Below are positions 1-8,302 of a stretch of DNA of 40,590 nucleotides, one piece after another. The translations under genes were made by a program, and so were the position numbers. This DNA is from a bacterium (GTDB lineage Bacteria > Bdellovibrionota_C > UBA2361 > RFPC01): NCBI GenBank assembly GCA_009926305.1, contig RFPC01000017.1:1-40590 (forward strand), read 5' to 3'. Each line of letters starts with the position of its first letter. Position 1 is the first letter of the stretch. The notes below the pieces were generated by a model, which was not told where the DNA came from, did no database searches, and saw nothing but the letters and a program-made list of their open reading frames with translations.

Positions 1-2
1 CT

Positions 3-1061
3 ACGATAGAGGCTCATGGAAGAGGGATGCAGGTATATGGCGTTAATGGCGGCCTGCGGGGATGTCTGAAAGATGGCGCTGATGCCTTCATGCCGCTGGA
101 GGTTGATGGCATTTCGAGAATATATAATCAAGGCGGCTCTCTACTTGGCACCTCTCGATTTAATCCCTTTTCTAAAAAAGAGAATGAAGAAAGGTTTGTT
201 GAGATATTGAAAAAACTTCATATCGAGGGGCTCGTTATGATTGGTGGGGAGGGCACGGCCACCCTTAGCCACATTATTCATCAAAAGATGCCCACTATGC
301 GCATCGCGCACGTTCCAAAAACTATTGATAATGATATTCCCCTTCCCGGTGGAAAAAGAACATTTGGATTCGAAACAGCACGTACCGTCGGAACCCAAAT
401 AGTAGACACGTTGATCGTCGATGCAAAAACCTGCAGGCGATGGTATCTTGTGGAAACTATGGGAAGACAAGCAGGCTTTCTGACCTTGGGAATTGGTTTA
501 GCGTCAGGCGCATCTCTTGCACTTATTCCAGAAGAGTATTCTCGCGGTGCGCACGAACCAGCAGAATTTGCCAAGAGAATTGTGTCTACCATAAAAGCAC
601 AAAATATGGCTGGGAAAAATTATGGGGTCATTCTTCTCGCGGAGGGACTCCTTGATTGTCTTAGACCGGAAAGCTCAGAGCTTTTGGATGAAGATCTCCG
701 AGACGAACTCGGTCGAATTACCTACTCAGAGATTGAACTAGGAGATGTGCTTCTTCCGCTTATCCGAAACCAGCTAGAGTCTGAAGGAATCACAGAAATT
801 GAAATTAAGCATAAGACCGTCGGATATGAACTAAGATGTGCGAGACCTATAGCAGCCGATATCGAATATGCACGTATTCTGGGGTATGGAGCTATACAGG
901 CTCTTTCTTCTCAGGAGGGTGCCTTCATGGTCACAAGAGAGTTTGAGAAGCTTTTTTTCGTTCCACTTGAACAGTTTGTCGCGAATGGAACAGTGAGAGG
1001 AAGAACCGTCGATCTCGAATCAGATTTCTACAAACTGGCATGTCGGTACATGGTTCGATAG
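3..1061 (+). CDS. pfkA: 6-phosphofructokinase, 5'-truncated by the window edge
   Basis: Phosphorylates fructose 6-phosphate to fructose 1,6-bisphosphate in cytoplasmic glycolysis. Numbering from the first internal ATG (27), I see the phosphate-donor motif GGEGT at 73-77, the substrate motif PKTIDND at 97-103 and MGRQAG at 145-150, all PFK signatures. The N-terminal GGDxPGxN loop is missing, and codons from base 3 continue PFK-like sequence, so the gene starts outside the window and the ATG at 27 is not the start. Glycine as the fourth residue of GGEGT (Asp in PPi-dependent enzymes) favours ATP as donor, although the Lys of PKTIDND occurs in both PPi enzymes and some ATP enzymes. Glu in place of the usual Asp in GGDG is unusual but, as far as I recall, known in actinobacterial PFKs. 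Donor specificity is inferred. Confidence 0.93.
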   Translation, partial: TIEAHGRGMQVYGVNGGLRGCLKDGADAFMPLEVDGISRIYNQGGSLLGTSRFNPFSKKENEERFVEILKKLHIEGLVMIGGEGTATLSHIIHQKMPTMRIAHVPKTIDNDIPLPGGKRTFGFETARTVGTQIVDTLIVDAKTCRRWYLVETMGRQAGFLTLGIGLASGASLALIPEEYSRGAHEPAEFAKRIVSTIKAQNMAGKNYGVILLAEGLLDCLRPESSELLDEDLRDELGRITYSEIELGDVLLPLIRNQLESEGITEIEIKHKTVGYELRCARPIAADIEYARILGYGAIQALSSQEGAFMVTREFEKLFFVPLEQFVANGTVRGRTVDLESDFYKLACRYMVR

Positions 1062-1093
1062 CCCTACTTCATCACCATAAAAAGAGAAGCGCC

Positions 1094-1399
1094 TCACACA
1101 TCAGCTTTGAGAACAGGATGGCTCGCCACCTCTCTTTTCTTCTTGAAGGGTGTTGATTGAGAGACAGACTGACGAACAGTGTCTTGAGAGAGGGAAAATG
1201 AGTTCCGGAGTTCCGGTAAGCACTGTTCATTCGAACGAGTAGCAATCAAATCAGCGACATGCAGGCGTAAAACTCTTCGTAGTTGCTCTTGTCTCAAACG
1301 TTCGCTATCCCCTCCCCATCGTGGCAGGGTGTCGGACGAAGTCCTTAGAGGTCTGCGCTGCAACTTCCGAAGCTTATCTATCCAACCAAACACTTCCAT
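1094..1399 (-). CDS. Possible small hypothetical protein (101 aa)
   Basis: I do not recognise this protein. The ORF stays open to a TTG at 1438, but the ATG at 1399 is better placed, with GGAGAG seven bases upstream. The product would be basic and Arg/Leu-rich, with a helical-looking stretch around residues 20-50, and has no signal peptide or membrane segment. It lies antisense in the spacer after the phosphofructokinase gene and has no operon partner. Chance ORF is a real alternative; the ribosome binding site is the only positive evidence. Confidence 0.25.
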   Translation of the reverse strand: MEVFGWIDKLRKLQRRPLRTSSDTLPRWGGDSERLRQEQLRRVLRLHVADLIATRSNEQCLPELRNSFSLSQDTVRQSVSQSTPFKKKREVASHPVLKADV

Positions 1400-1622
1400 C
1401 ACTGAGCTCTCCAGACACTTCCAAATAACACACGACAAAGAGGAAACTCGGTGGCTTTCACTGAATACCAGACCCCTTTTTCGAAATGTTTGATGACAAG
1501 AGAGAGTGTGTCGGTTCCTATCATTTAGAATGCCTGAAGATCCCCATGAAGTTCCTTCAACAAATCAGCAAGTTACCAACATCCTCTTCTGTTCCCATCA
1601 CGGGCTCATATAAAACAACATT

Positions 1623-1675
1623 CTATTCAAATTGCCGAATATTAACTGATAGAAACCCATATTTGATTTGAATAG
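1623..1675. repeat. Perfect 10-bp inverted repeat before the lysozyme-like gene
   Basis: Arms CTATTCAAAT (1623-1632) and ATTTGAATAG (1666-1675) are exactly complementary and separated by 33 nt. The right arm ends 3 nt before the first possible ATG (1679) of the GH108 gene. As RNA it would put the translation start at the foot of a hairpin; as DNA it could bind a dimeric regulator. Both roles are inference. Confidence 0.5.
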
Positions 1676-1678
1676 GTA

Positions 1679-2308
1679 ATGATCATGCATATGAGTCTAC
1701 CTCGTTGTTTATCTCCCACTTCAAGGGACCAACAAGACGCTCTTCAAGTATTTCTCGATGCTCTTCACTTCACTCTCAAGTCGGAGGGGGGAATATCTTA
1801 CGACCCCAGAGACCCAGGAAATGCCGAAGGAAATGCGACTGCTTTTGGGATAACACAGAAAAGTTACGATGCCTGGAACAAAAAATGGGGACGTCCGATA
1901 CGCTCCGTAACCGCTATTCGTCCGTGTGAAATTCAGAATCTCTACTTCGAAGATTATTATCTCGCTAGCCATGCACATCGTTTTACAAAGGAAATTGCCA
2001 TCGCTCTTTTTGATACAGCCGTGCATACGGGACCTCGCAGAGCAATTCAATTACTTCAAGAGGTGCTCGGCATAGAGCCTGATGGAAGGGTAGGTCCGAT
2101 AACTCTCAAATTCATTAAGGATGCTTGTCCACATTCACTCCTCAATCGTTTTCTAAGAAAGAGGGAAGAGTTTTATAAAGCGCTCTGCCAAAGGAAACCA
2201 TCACTGTCAATTTTCTTAAAGGGCTGGCTCAGACGCGTTCATTTACTGAGAAATGAGGTGCTAGGGATAGGCGAAAGCCATTCTGACTACCCTCTATCTG
2301 ACCAATAA
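1679..2308 (+). CDS. GH108-family lysozyme-like protein (N-acetylmuramidase)
   Basis: Probably cleaves the glycan strands of peptidoglycan. The N-terminal half matches GH108: the EGG motif at 36-38, whose Glu36 is the expected catalytic acid, then a DPxDPG-type stretch and FGIT at 57-60. The C-terminal half (about 95-200) resembles the peptidoglycan-binding domain usually paired with GH108, including a DGRVGP-type turn. There is no signal peptide, as in phage endolysins and the related secretion-activator proteins, so export would need a holin or other route. Length of 209 aa is slightly above the family norm. ATGs at 1679, 1685 and 1691 are all possible starts and none has a strong Shine-Dalgarno. 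The gene is alone on its strand and its last 80 nt overlap the end of the convergent selD fusion. No other phage gene is nearby. Confidence 0.82.
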   Translation: MIMHMSLPRCLSPTSRDQQDALQVFLDALHFTLKSEGGISYDPRDPGNAEGNATAFGITQKSYDAWNKKWGRPIRSVTAIRPCEIQNLYFEDYYLASHAHRFTKEIAIALFDTAVHTGPRRAIQLLQEVLGIEPDGRVGPITLKFIKDACPHSLLNRFLRKREEFYKALCQRKPSLSIFLKGWLRRVHLLRNEVLGIGESHSDYPLSDQ

Positions 2309-4409
2309 CTCTTGCAAATGGAAAACCTGATTTTCTCATCTTATGAAGCGTTGCCTTTGTATTATCGGACGCAATACCAAAAAGAATTGGCCCTGTTGTT
2401 TGAGGATCAATTAGCCAAGGATAGCGACGAACTGCTTCAAGCGTTGTATGCTGGCTTAGGATACTCTGCAAATTCGATTGATATAACGAACTTCTTATCC
2501 CAATTTGGCAAAGTGTTCGGACCCCTGGATAGAGGGGAATATGATCGGGAAGCAGCGTTACATGTACTGGGAGTTTGGCAATTTTGTTGAGTAAATGCCC
2601 CAGCAAGCCAAAACCAGTAACGTCCGTAGCAAATAGGACTGATTTTTCTTGAAGAATAGGGAGAAGTTTCAACTGACTCTGCAAAAGCTCTTTCTTCATG
2701 AGCTCAAGAGTACAACCCGATCCGAAGCCTCTTGCATAACCTGCTAGTAACGTACCAAGACCGACTCTTCTACTGATGATGATGTCAAAGGACGCACCCA
2801 CGTCACAAAGCGCTTGCGGGACTTTCTCTCGTATAGCACTTACCTCAAAACCAGTAAGCTCAGAGTCTCCCACAGCACTATGCCCACCCACAATCAGACT
2901 TCCGTACTGCTGGGCAGCCAACCTACTCCCGGACATAAATTGCTCGAGCAATCTCTCCTCGACATCTTCAACCGCTCGTGGAAGCATTAACAGGGCATGC
3001 GCATTTTGAGGTTTAACCTTTTCTACGAGTAGGTCTGCCGCAGCATGATGGAATGCGAATTGTGCATTCGAGTAAGGATCCTTGGTAAAGGGTGTAAAAA
3101 AGTCTACACTCTGAACAAGCTCTTGATTCCCTTTCACTGATATCCGAGAAGAGTCTGAAAGCGGTGCTTGAAGATTTATGCATAATTGCTCTCTTCCGAC
3201 TTTTCCGCCACAACCCTTGCAATACATCTCTTCTGAACCCTTGCGACTGAAAACCGATCCGAACACCCCTCGGTTCATAATCGGTAAGCGATGGAATTGA
3301 CGTATAAATCGACCATCAATTATATCTTTTAACACTCGTGGCCATCGCCCTATAAAAGAGAGCGTTCCCCTCACAAAGAGAGCTTCCTCTTTGTCTGTCC
3401 CAATAATTTTCAAAAACCTTTTTTGAAGATAAATCGACTTCAGAGATTTTTTCCTGAGCTTCCTTCTCAGGTTCAGTACGAATGGTCTTGCTTGGCGAAC
3501 TGCAAAAATACCCGACTTGGGTCTTTCCATACCTCTTATGTCCGCGATATCACCCAAGGCGAATATATCTGGGTGAGACGCGCTTTGAAGCGTATTTTCA
3601 ACATCAAGAAATCCGCGGGGGGAAATAGCTAAACCACTACGGACTAGCCATTCCGGCAGAGATGCTCCTGCTGCTGAAATAACCTTACAACAGGAAAGAC
3701 TCTCGCCATCAGTGGATGTAATGATTCTATCTGTAATCTGTTTGACCTCGAAGTGAGTCCTCGTTTGAATACCTCTCATACGTAAGACATTCAACACGCT
3801 GGCCCGCGCACGCTGCGGCAACTCTCGTAAAAAACTATCACTTCGCTCTAGGCAAATAATTTGAGCTTTCCCTTCAAAACGCGTATCCAATGCTAGAGCT
3901 AACTCAATAGCAGCTACTCCACCTCCTATTATGGCTAACTGGAAAATCTGCCCCTTCTTCTCTTCCTCCATTACTGCAAGCCAGCGCATAAATTGCTGAA
4001 CAGGCTTAACACTACAAAGCGTCTCAGCATCGTGCCCTGCATTAAATACGGGTGAATGAACTCCAACATTCAAGCTGATGATGTCTCCACGTAATATTCT
4101 ACCAGAAGATAGCTCAACTTCTTTTTTATCAGGATTAATTCTGGAAACATCACCTTGTATAAACACAGCACCTGCCCAGTCAGCCAACCGTGGAACATCA
4201 ATATGAGCATCAGAGAACGGAATCCTTCTCGCGATAAGAGATGGCAACATTCCGCTGTAGGGCGCATAGCAAGAGTCTGAAACAATCGTAACCCTGACCG
4301 ACGGCAATGGCTTCATCCCCAACATTCGAAGAGCCAAACAATGAGCGTGACCCGCACCTACGAGCAGGAGATCTTTTTCCAAAAGAGCGTGATAAGCTTT
4401 CTTTATCAT
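2229..4409 (-). CDS. selD: NADH dehydrogenase-like / selenide, water dikinase (SelD) fusion
   Basis: Two enzymes in one 726-aa chain. Residues 1-380 are a two-dinucleotide-fold flavoprotein of the NDH-2 type: GAGHAH at 18-23 for FAD, GGG at 162-164 in the NAD(P)H fold, and FALGDIAD at 283-290, the second FAD contact. Residues 395-726 are SelD, which makes selenophosphate from selenide and ATP. The catalytic Cys and Lys sit in CKGCGGK (397-403), followed by a DFF/DPY segment (437-446), VGGH (507-510) and a C-terminal DPQT motif. The nucleophile is Cys, not Sec. This fusion is known in cyanobacteria and some proteobacteria; the flavoprotein may supply reduced selenium, but that is not established. 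GGTGA lies upstream of the ATG. No selA, selB or selU is in the window. It is downstream of the quinone genes on the same strand, with a 99-nt gap after the prenyltransferase. Confidence 0.93.
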   Translation of the reverse strand: MIKKAYHALLEKDLLLVGAGHAHCLALRMLGMKPLPSVRVTIVSDSCYAPYSGMLPSLIARRIPFSDAHIDVPRLADWAGAVFIQGDVSRINPDKKEVELSSGRILRGDIISLNVGVHSPVFNAGHDAETLCSVKPVQQFMRWLAVMEEEKKGQIFQLAIIGGGVAAIELALALDTRFEGKAQIICLERSDSFLRELPQRARASVLNVLRMRGIQTRTHFEVKQITDRIITSTDGESLSCCKVISAAGASLPEWLVRSGLAISPRGFLDVENTLQSASHPDIFALGDIADIRGMERPKSGIFAVRQARPFVLNLRRKLRKKSLKSIYLQKRFLKIIGTDKEEALFVRGTLSFIGRWPRVLKDIIDGRFIRQFHRLPIMNRGVFGSVFSRKGSEEMYCKGCGGKVGREQLCINLQAPLSDSSRISVKGNQELVQSVDFFTPFTKDPYSNAQFAFHHAAADLLVEKVKPQNAHALLMLPRAVEDVEERLLEQFMSGSRLAAQQYGSLIVGGHSAVGDSELTGFEVSAIREKVPQALCDVGASFDIIISRRVGLGTLLAGYARGFGSGCTLELMKKELLQSQLKLLPILQEKSVLFATDVTGFGLLGHLLNKIAKLPVHVTLLPDHIPLYPGVRTLCQIGIRSSLYQSNLQSILSQHTTLEAVRRYPWLIDPQTTGPILFGIASDNTKATLHKMRKSGFPFARVIGQIEGSQNGFRLSLAPHFSVNERV

Positions 4410-4508
4410 AATACTTCACCGTTGACGGCGTAGCATGCCGCCACCACGAGATAACGAGGTAAACGAGTGGCTTCAGCGGCACTCACGTATTAGCGTACAA
4501 TATACGTT

Positions 4509-5390
4509 CTAGGATAGCAGGCTCTCAACAAGAGTTGCGATTAAAAAAGTGATGCTTGCGAGACCATTCTGAGTGAAAAAGACATTATCCGCTCTATGTA
4601 ATGTTTTTTCATGAATAATCATATTTTGCCGAAGTAAAAAAACTCCAAACACACCCATCAAAATGTAGTATGGAGAGTGCAATTCAGCTGCCATTCCGAA
4701 AATAATGAGTAAGACCCAAGAAATTACATGAGCGATCCTAGCGATACGGAGAGCGGATCCTATTCCCATCGCAGAAGGAATCGAAAAAAGTCCGACAGAA
4801 CGATCAAACTGTGCATCTTGACAGGAATAAATAATATCAAATCCCGCCACCCAAAACAGCACGGCTGCCATCAAAACGAGTGGCTCGTATGTCAGGCTCC
4901 CTATCAGAGCAAACCAAACACCACCAGGAGCACATGCAAGTGCGAAGCCTAAGAAAAAGTGGCTGAATCTGCTAAACCGTTTAATCAATGAATACCCGCA
5001 GACAATGGCGAGTACGATCGGAGCAAGAATGAAACAATGGCTTCCGAGCTGCCAAGAGCCAAAAAGAAAGCCGATGCCAGCTAAGAACCAGAGCAGCAGA
5101 GCTTCATTTCTCTTGATCGCACCTGAGGGCAGCTCTCGATTCGAGGTTCTTGGATTAAGAGCATCCCATTTTTGATCTGCTATTCGATTAAAGGCCATTG
5201 CAGATGTTCGAGCTGCTATTACACACCATACAATCCATAAGATTTGCCCGATGGAGACATTCGTTGTCTTGGAACAAACCACCCCCATCCCCAAAGCAAA
5301 CGGCAAAGCGAACACCGTGTGCGAGAACTTTACAAAACTGCCCCATGTTTTTAGCCGCACGGGTAGGGCAGAGGAAAATGCTTCAGTCAT
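4509..5390 (-). CDS. UbiA-family polyprenyltransferase, probable menaquinone branch (MqnP-like)
   Basis: An integral membrane enzyme that attaches the polyprenyl tail to an aromatic quinone precursor. It has about eight to nine hydrophobic segments and both Asp-rich motifs: NRIADQKWD at 68-76, followed by NPRT and LPSG, and DIIYSCQDAQFD at 185-196, followed by GLFSIP. This is the UbiA-like subgroup common in futalosine-pathway bacteria, where the enzyme (MqnP) is thought to prenylate 1,4-dihydroxy-6-naphthoate; with mqnE nearby I prefer that over 4-hydroxybenzoate. Its ATG lies inside the ubiX stop region (8-nt overlap), so translation is probably coupled. Exact substrate is inferred from context. 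Confidence 0.9.
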   Translation of the reverse strand: MTEAFSSALPVRLKTWGSFVKFSHTVFALPFALGMGVVCSKTTNVSIGQILWIVWCVIAARTSAMAFNRIADQKWDALNPRTSNRELPSGAIKRNEALLLWFLAGIGFLFGSWQLGSHCFILAPIVLAIVCGYSLIKRFSRFSHFFLGFALACAPGGVWFALIGSLTYEPLVLMAAVLFWVAGFDIIYSCQDAQFDRSVGLFSIPSAMGIGSALRIARIAHVISWVLLIIFGMAAELHSPYYILMGVFGVFLLRQNMIIHEKTLHRADNVFFTQNGLASITFLIATLVESLLS

Positions 5391-6075
5391 GAGTTGATGG
5401 TAAAGAGACCAGATTCAAAGATTTACTACTGCTCAACGTACGCCGACCCCCAGAATCCTTGTCATCACCCTTATCTCGGCCCCACCGAGGAACGAGCTCT
5501 CGGTGCAGACCCATTTGATCGAGGATTTTCATCACCATCATATCCACGAGATCCTGGATACACTCCGGACGCTGATAGAACCCTGGCATCGCTGGAACGA
5601 TCCGGGTTTGCATCTTGGAGAGTCGCAACATATTTTCCAAGTGCAGTGAGGAAAGAGGCGTTTCCCTCGGAACGATTACCAAGCGCCTTCCTTCCTTCAG
5701 AACTACATCCGCTGCTCGATGAATCAGATTTTGACACAACCCATTTGCCACAGCTCCCAAGGTCCCCATCGAACAGGGAACTATAACCATGCCCTCCGTC
5801 AAGAAGGACCCTGAAGCGATTGCTGCACCAATATCTTTATTGTCATAAAAGAAGATCTGATCACTGGGTCTTCCAATCAGCGTTTCAGCAGAGAGCCGAG
5901 ATGACTTTAACTTTACATTCTGCTCTTCATGCAGAACCCTGAAAGCTGCTTCGGAAAAGACTACGTGCACCTCGTCACAACACTGCTCAAGATGATCAAT
6001 CAAGGTAAGGGCGTATGGCATCCCGCTGGCGCCAGTAATTCCCACAATCCAGTTCTTCTGAGGCGCTTCCTGCAC
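5383..6075 (-). CDS. ubiX: Flavin prenyltransferase UbiX (MqnM-like)
   Basis: Makes prenylated FMN, the cofactor of UbiD-type decarboxylases, from FMN and dimethylallyl phosphate. The GITGASG motif at 12-18, the SGSF segment, the VPCS motif and RETP before HLENM are all standard UbiX features. I place the start at GTG 6075: AAAGGAG lies a few bases upstream, and the product then begins like other UbiX proteins, whereas the ORF from 6144 adds 23 unrelated Arg-rich residues. The C-terminal 30 or so residues are an unusual charged and Ser-rich tail that runs into the ubiA start. In this setting it would serve the UbiD-like decarboxylase (MqnL) of the futalosine pathway; no ubiD is in the window. 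Confidence 0.93.
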   Translation of the reverse strand: MQEAPQKNWIVGITGASGMPYALTLIDHLEQCCDEVHVVFSEAAFRVLHEEQNVKLKSSRLSAETLIGRPSDQIFFYDNKDIGAAIASGSFLTEGMVIVPCSMGTLGAVANGLCQNLIHRAADVVLKEGRRLVIVPRETPLSSLHLENMLRLSKMQTRIVPAMPGFYQRPECIQDLVDMMVMKILDQMGLHRELVPRWGRDKGDDKDSGGRRTLSSSKSLNLVSLPSTHD

Positions 6076-6264
6076 GTTACTCTCCTTTGTATTCCGAGCT
6101 CTGTCGGGATCTCTACCGCGTGTTCTATTGTAACCTGCCAGCAATGCAAAGTCACTTCTTGTGGGTAGTCGATGATATCCACGATTCCCTAACGGAAATT
6201 TGTCGAAAAATCGTCCCCCCAGCTTGAGGAAACACCCCCTGAAACAAACCGATACTGAGAAAGT

Positions 6265-6978
6265 TCAACAAGATACGGCCTCTTTCTGGCCATGGTAAAT
6301 GTAGGCCACGCCACCTGTAAGCGACTGTGATGAGCAACGTTGAAAGTGCGCTCTTTCCAGCTCCGCAACAAACTCAGCCTCACAGGGGAAATGTCTACTT
6401 GTTCTCGGAAGATATTCATAGGCTGCCCTATTCCCAGTCAGCAAGCCTCCTAACAAGGGCATGACTTGGAAACTGTAGAAGGAAAAAAGAGCATTCCATA
6501 TTTTATTTTTAGGCTGACCAAATTCCATGATAAGGAGATGTCCCCCGGGCTTGAGCACCCGATACATTTCCTGTAATCCAAGCTGCAAATTTTCTATATT
6601 CCTCACTCCAAATGAGACCGTGAGAAGAGCAAAGGTTTCGTCTGAAAAAGGAAGGCACTGGGCATCAGCCTGAAGGAATAAACTCCTACTCCGCCTCTTC
6701 TTCCCTTGTTCTAACATAGGAAGACAGAAGTCAGCTCCGATACACATTGGAAAGCTATTTTCCAACTCAAAGAGCACATCGCCCGTACCACTACAAAGAT
6801 CGAGAACCGGCCCATCAACAGGGAACTGCCTCCACTGCTTCGCGAGTTTCTTTCTCCACCATTTGTGAATGCCAAGACTCAAGCAAGAATTAGCAACATC
6901 GTATCGAGTCGCTATCGAGCCAAACATATCCTGTACGTCCTGACCAACTACTTGTATTTTCACTTGCTCATTTCCCAT
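6265..6978 (-). CDS. ubiE: Demethylmenaquinone/ubiquinone C-methyltransferase (UbiE/MenG)
   Basis: SAM-dependent methyltransferase that adds the ring C-methyl group at the end of menaquinone (and in some bacteria ubiquinone) synthesis. A YDxxNxxLSxG motif is at 26-36, the SAM-binding DLCSGTGD at 60-67, an FGVRN segment typical of UbiE near 120-125, and RVLKPGG near 140-146. It has 237 aa, close to the family norm. The start lacks an obvious Shine-Dalgarno. It leads the minus-strand quinone genes, with ubiX beginning 189 nt after its stop, and is divergent from the TPR gene across a 321-nt spacer. Confidence 0.93.
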   Translation of the reverse strand: MGNEQVKIQVVGQDVQDMFGSIATRYDVANSCLSLGIHKWWRKKLAKQWRQFPVDGPVLDLCSGTGDVLFELENSFPMCIGADFCLPMLEQGKKRRSRSLFLQADAQCLPFSDETFALLTVSFGVRNIENLQLGLQEMYRVLKPGGHLLIMEFGQPKNKIWNALFSFYSFQVMPLLGGLLTGNRAAYEYLPRTSRHFPCEAEFVAELERAHFQRCSSQSLTGGVAYIYHGQKEAVSC

Positions 6979-7299
6979 GACATATATTGCAATTTCTCTA
7001 TTCCATATACCTTAAGCAACGATGTCAATAATTCACGGCCTTCTCATCCTCGTTTATATCCTTATTCCCCTGTTTGTACCCGAGGTCTTCATTCCCACAC
7101 CATCACCGTTACAGTATTCATATGGACAAAAGACTTTTGTTTTAGGTCTTTGCATACTGGTTTGCTCTTGAGTTCTGAAATCCGGCAAGCTACCCTTTCC
7201 CTGGACTTATCGAAAGAAAAGATTAGGTCTATAGCCACCTGAACATTCACGTCGTAGATAGATTTTACAAACGACAATACTTTATGCACGAGAGGAACG
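6979..7299. other. 321-nt divergent spacer between ubiE and the TPR gene
   Basis: Must contain the promoters for both directions, but I see no convincing -35/-10 pair or operator palindrome. ORFs crossing it (plus 6865-7242, minus 7089-7289) have poor starts and no recognisable content. Confidence 0.5.
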
Positions 7300-8262
7300 A
7301 TGCTCAGACACCAACGTAAAACGAATCATGCTCTGTCCCCTCAAATTCAGTATTCCCCAATAGCAATTCTTGAGACTGCCCAACCTCTAAGACGAACACC
7401 CCTGAAATTCAGCAACGTACGCATGCCGTGCCTATGGAAGCACTCAATCTTCGCTCCTGCTTTTTCTGTGTTCTGTAATGTTCTCTCCGTCTTTTTCGTC
7501 ATCACCATGCTTGGCATCACTCCAGTAGATTTTGCTCTCGCTGCTCCACAAACCGAGGACGTCAAAACTGACGTACCCAGTTCGCACATCTCGCAAAAGT
7601 CGGCTGAACTGAACGAGCGTGGAGCTGCGCTAGCGCAAGAAGCGAACTTTCAAGAAGCAGAAGAACTTCTTCGCCAAGCGGTCTCACTGGATTCTCAGAA
7701 TCTGTCGGCTATCTTTAACCTTGGCAGCGTCCTTATCCAAGTCGGCAAACTGAGGGAAGCGACTACTCTCTTGGAGAAGCATTCAAATCTTGCAAAGAAC
7801 GACGCGGGACTGTTCGCGAGACTAGGAGACGCCTACTTCACTCAAAAAGAGATAAAAAAAGCAAAGACGGCATACGAGCGTGCGCTCGAACTCGACAACT
7901 CACTCCCTAAAGTCCCTGCGCGCCTCGGGACTGTCTATTCCCTCGGTAACGATCTGACCAAGGCTATTGAGCTGTATTTAGTAGCGATAGAGCAGGAACC
8001 TGAAAATATTGAATACCTGTCAAATTTGGTCAATCTTTATCTTGCTACGAATCAACCCCAAAAAGCAGTCAGTAGCGCTAAAAGAGCTCTACAATTACAA
8101 CCATCGCCGCAACTCTATGTATCTCTCGGGTCTGCGTATGAACTTCAAAAGGAGTGGAAAAATTCACTTATTGCATTTCAGCGGGCAAAAGATCTTGGTG
8201 AATCAGGTTCTGACATCCAAGAAAAGATCGAGATTTTGAAAAAGAAAGTTGAAAGGACATGA
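7300..8262 (+). CDS. Exported tetratricopeptide-repeat protein
   Basis: A TPR scaffold protein, probably periplasmic; its specific partner is unknown. A hydrophobic export segment (about residues 48-72) ends in FALA before APQ, a good signal peptidase I site. From about residue 95 to 310 there are five or six 34-residue TPR units with the usual alanine, leucine and Pro pattern, for instance the unit ending LELDNSLP. The ATG at 7300 has GAGAGGA close upstream and gives a long 47-residue Arg-rich leader; the in-frame ATG at 7423 would give a conventional signal peptide but has no visible ribosome binding site. The gene is just upstream of mqnE on the same strand, so the two are likely cotranscribed. 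Confidence 0.85.
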   Translation: MLRHQRKTNHALSPQIQYSPIAILETAQPLRRTPLKFSNVRMPCLWKHSIFAPAFSVFCNVLSVFFVITMLGITPVDFALAAPQTEDVKTDVPSSHISQKSAELNERGAALAQEANFQEAEELLRQAVSLDSQNLSAIFNLGSVLIQVGKLREATTLLEKHSNLAKNDAGLFARLGDAYFTQKEIKKAKTAYERALELDNSLPKVPARLGTVYSLGNDLTKAIELYLVAIEQEPENIEYLSNLVNLYLATNQPQKAVSSAKRALQLQPSPQLYVSLGSAYELQKEWKNSLIAFQRAKDLGESGSDIQEKIEILKKKVERT

Positions 8263-8302
8263 AAACACGACTAACCATCAACTAATATCTTTGCGAGATA
8301 AA

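Larger units (their letters stand above)
1062..1678. other. 617-nt spacer between the phosphofructokinase and lysozyme-like genes
   Basis: No recognisable protein, tRNA or terminator lies here. It holds one weak minus-strand ORF with a reasonable ribosome binding site (1094-1399, listed separately) and a perfect 10-bp inverted repeat with arms 1623-1632 and 1666-1675 just before the lysozyme-like gene. A 61-codon plus-strand ORF at 1486-1671 has no plausible homology and was not accepted. Confidence 0.6.

Noticed and set aside
1486-1671. 61-codon plus-strand ORF before the lysozyme-like gene
   Set aside because: No ribosome binding site, no recognisable content, and it overlaps the inverted repeat.
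1679-2308. Prophage remnant suggested by the GH108 lysozyme-like gene
   Set aside because: No other phage gene, integrase or attachment repeat is present; GH108 genes also occur as chromosomal singletons.
2312-2590. 92-codon plus-strand ORF starting just after the lysozyme-like stop
   Set aside because: Lies wholly antisense to the conserved SelD C-terminal domain and has no recognisable motif; it is a shadow of that gene.
5394-5786. 130-codon plus-strand ORF
   Set aside because: Antisense to the well-supported ubiX gene, with Arg/Ser/Pro-rich random composition.
6000-6182. 60-codon minus-strand ORF starting GTG 6182 and overlapping the ubiX start in another frame
   Set aside because: The first 30 residues look coding-like, but it runs into conserved ubiX sequence in the wrong frame and its ribosome binding site is too close to the GTG.
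7089-7289. 66-codon minus-strand ORF in the ubiE/TPR divergent spacer
   Set aside because: Starts at a GTG without a ribosome binding site and would occupy the shared promoter region.
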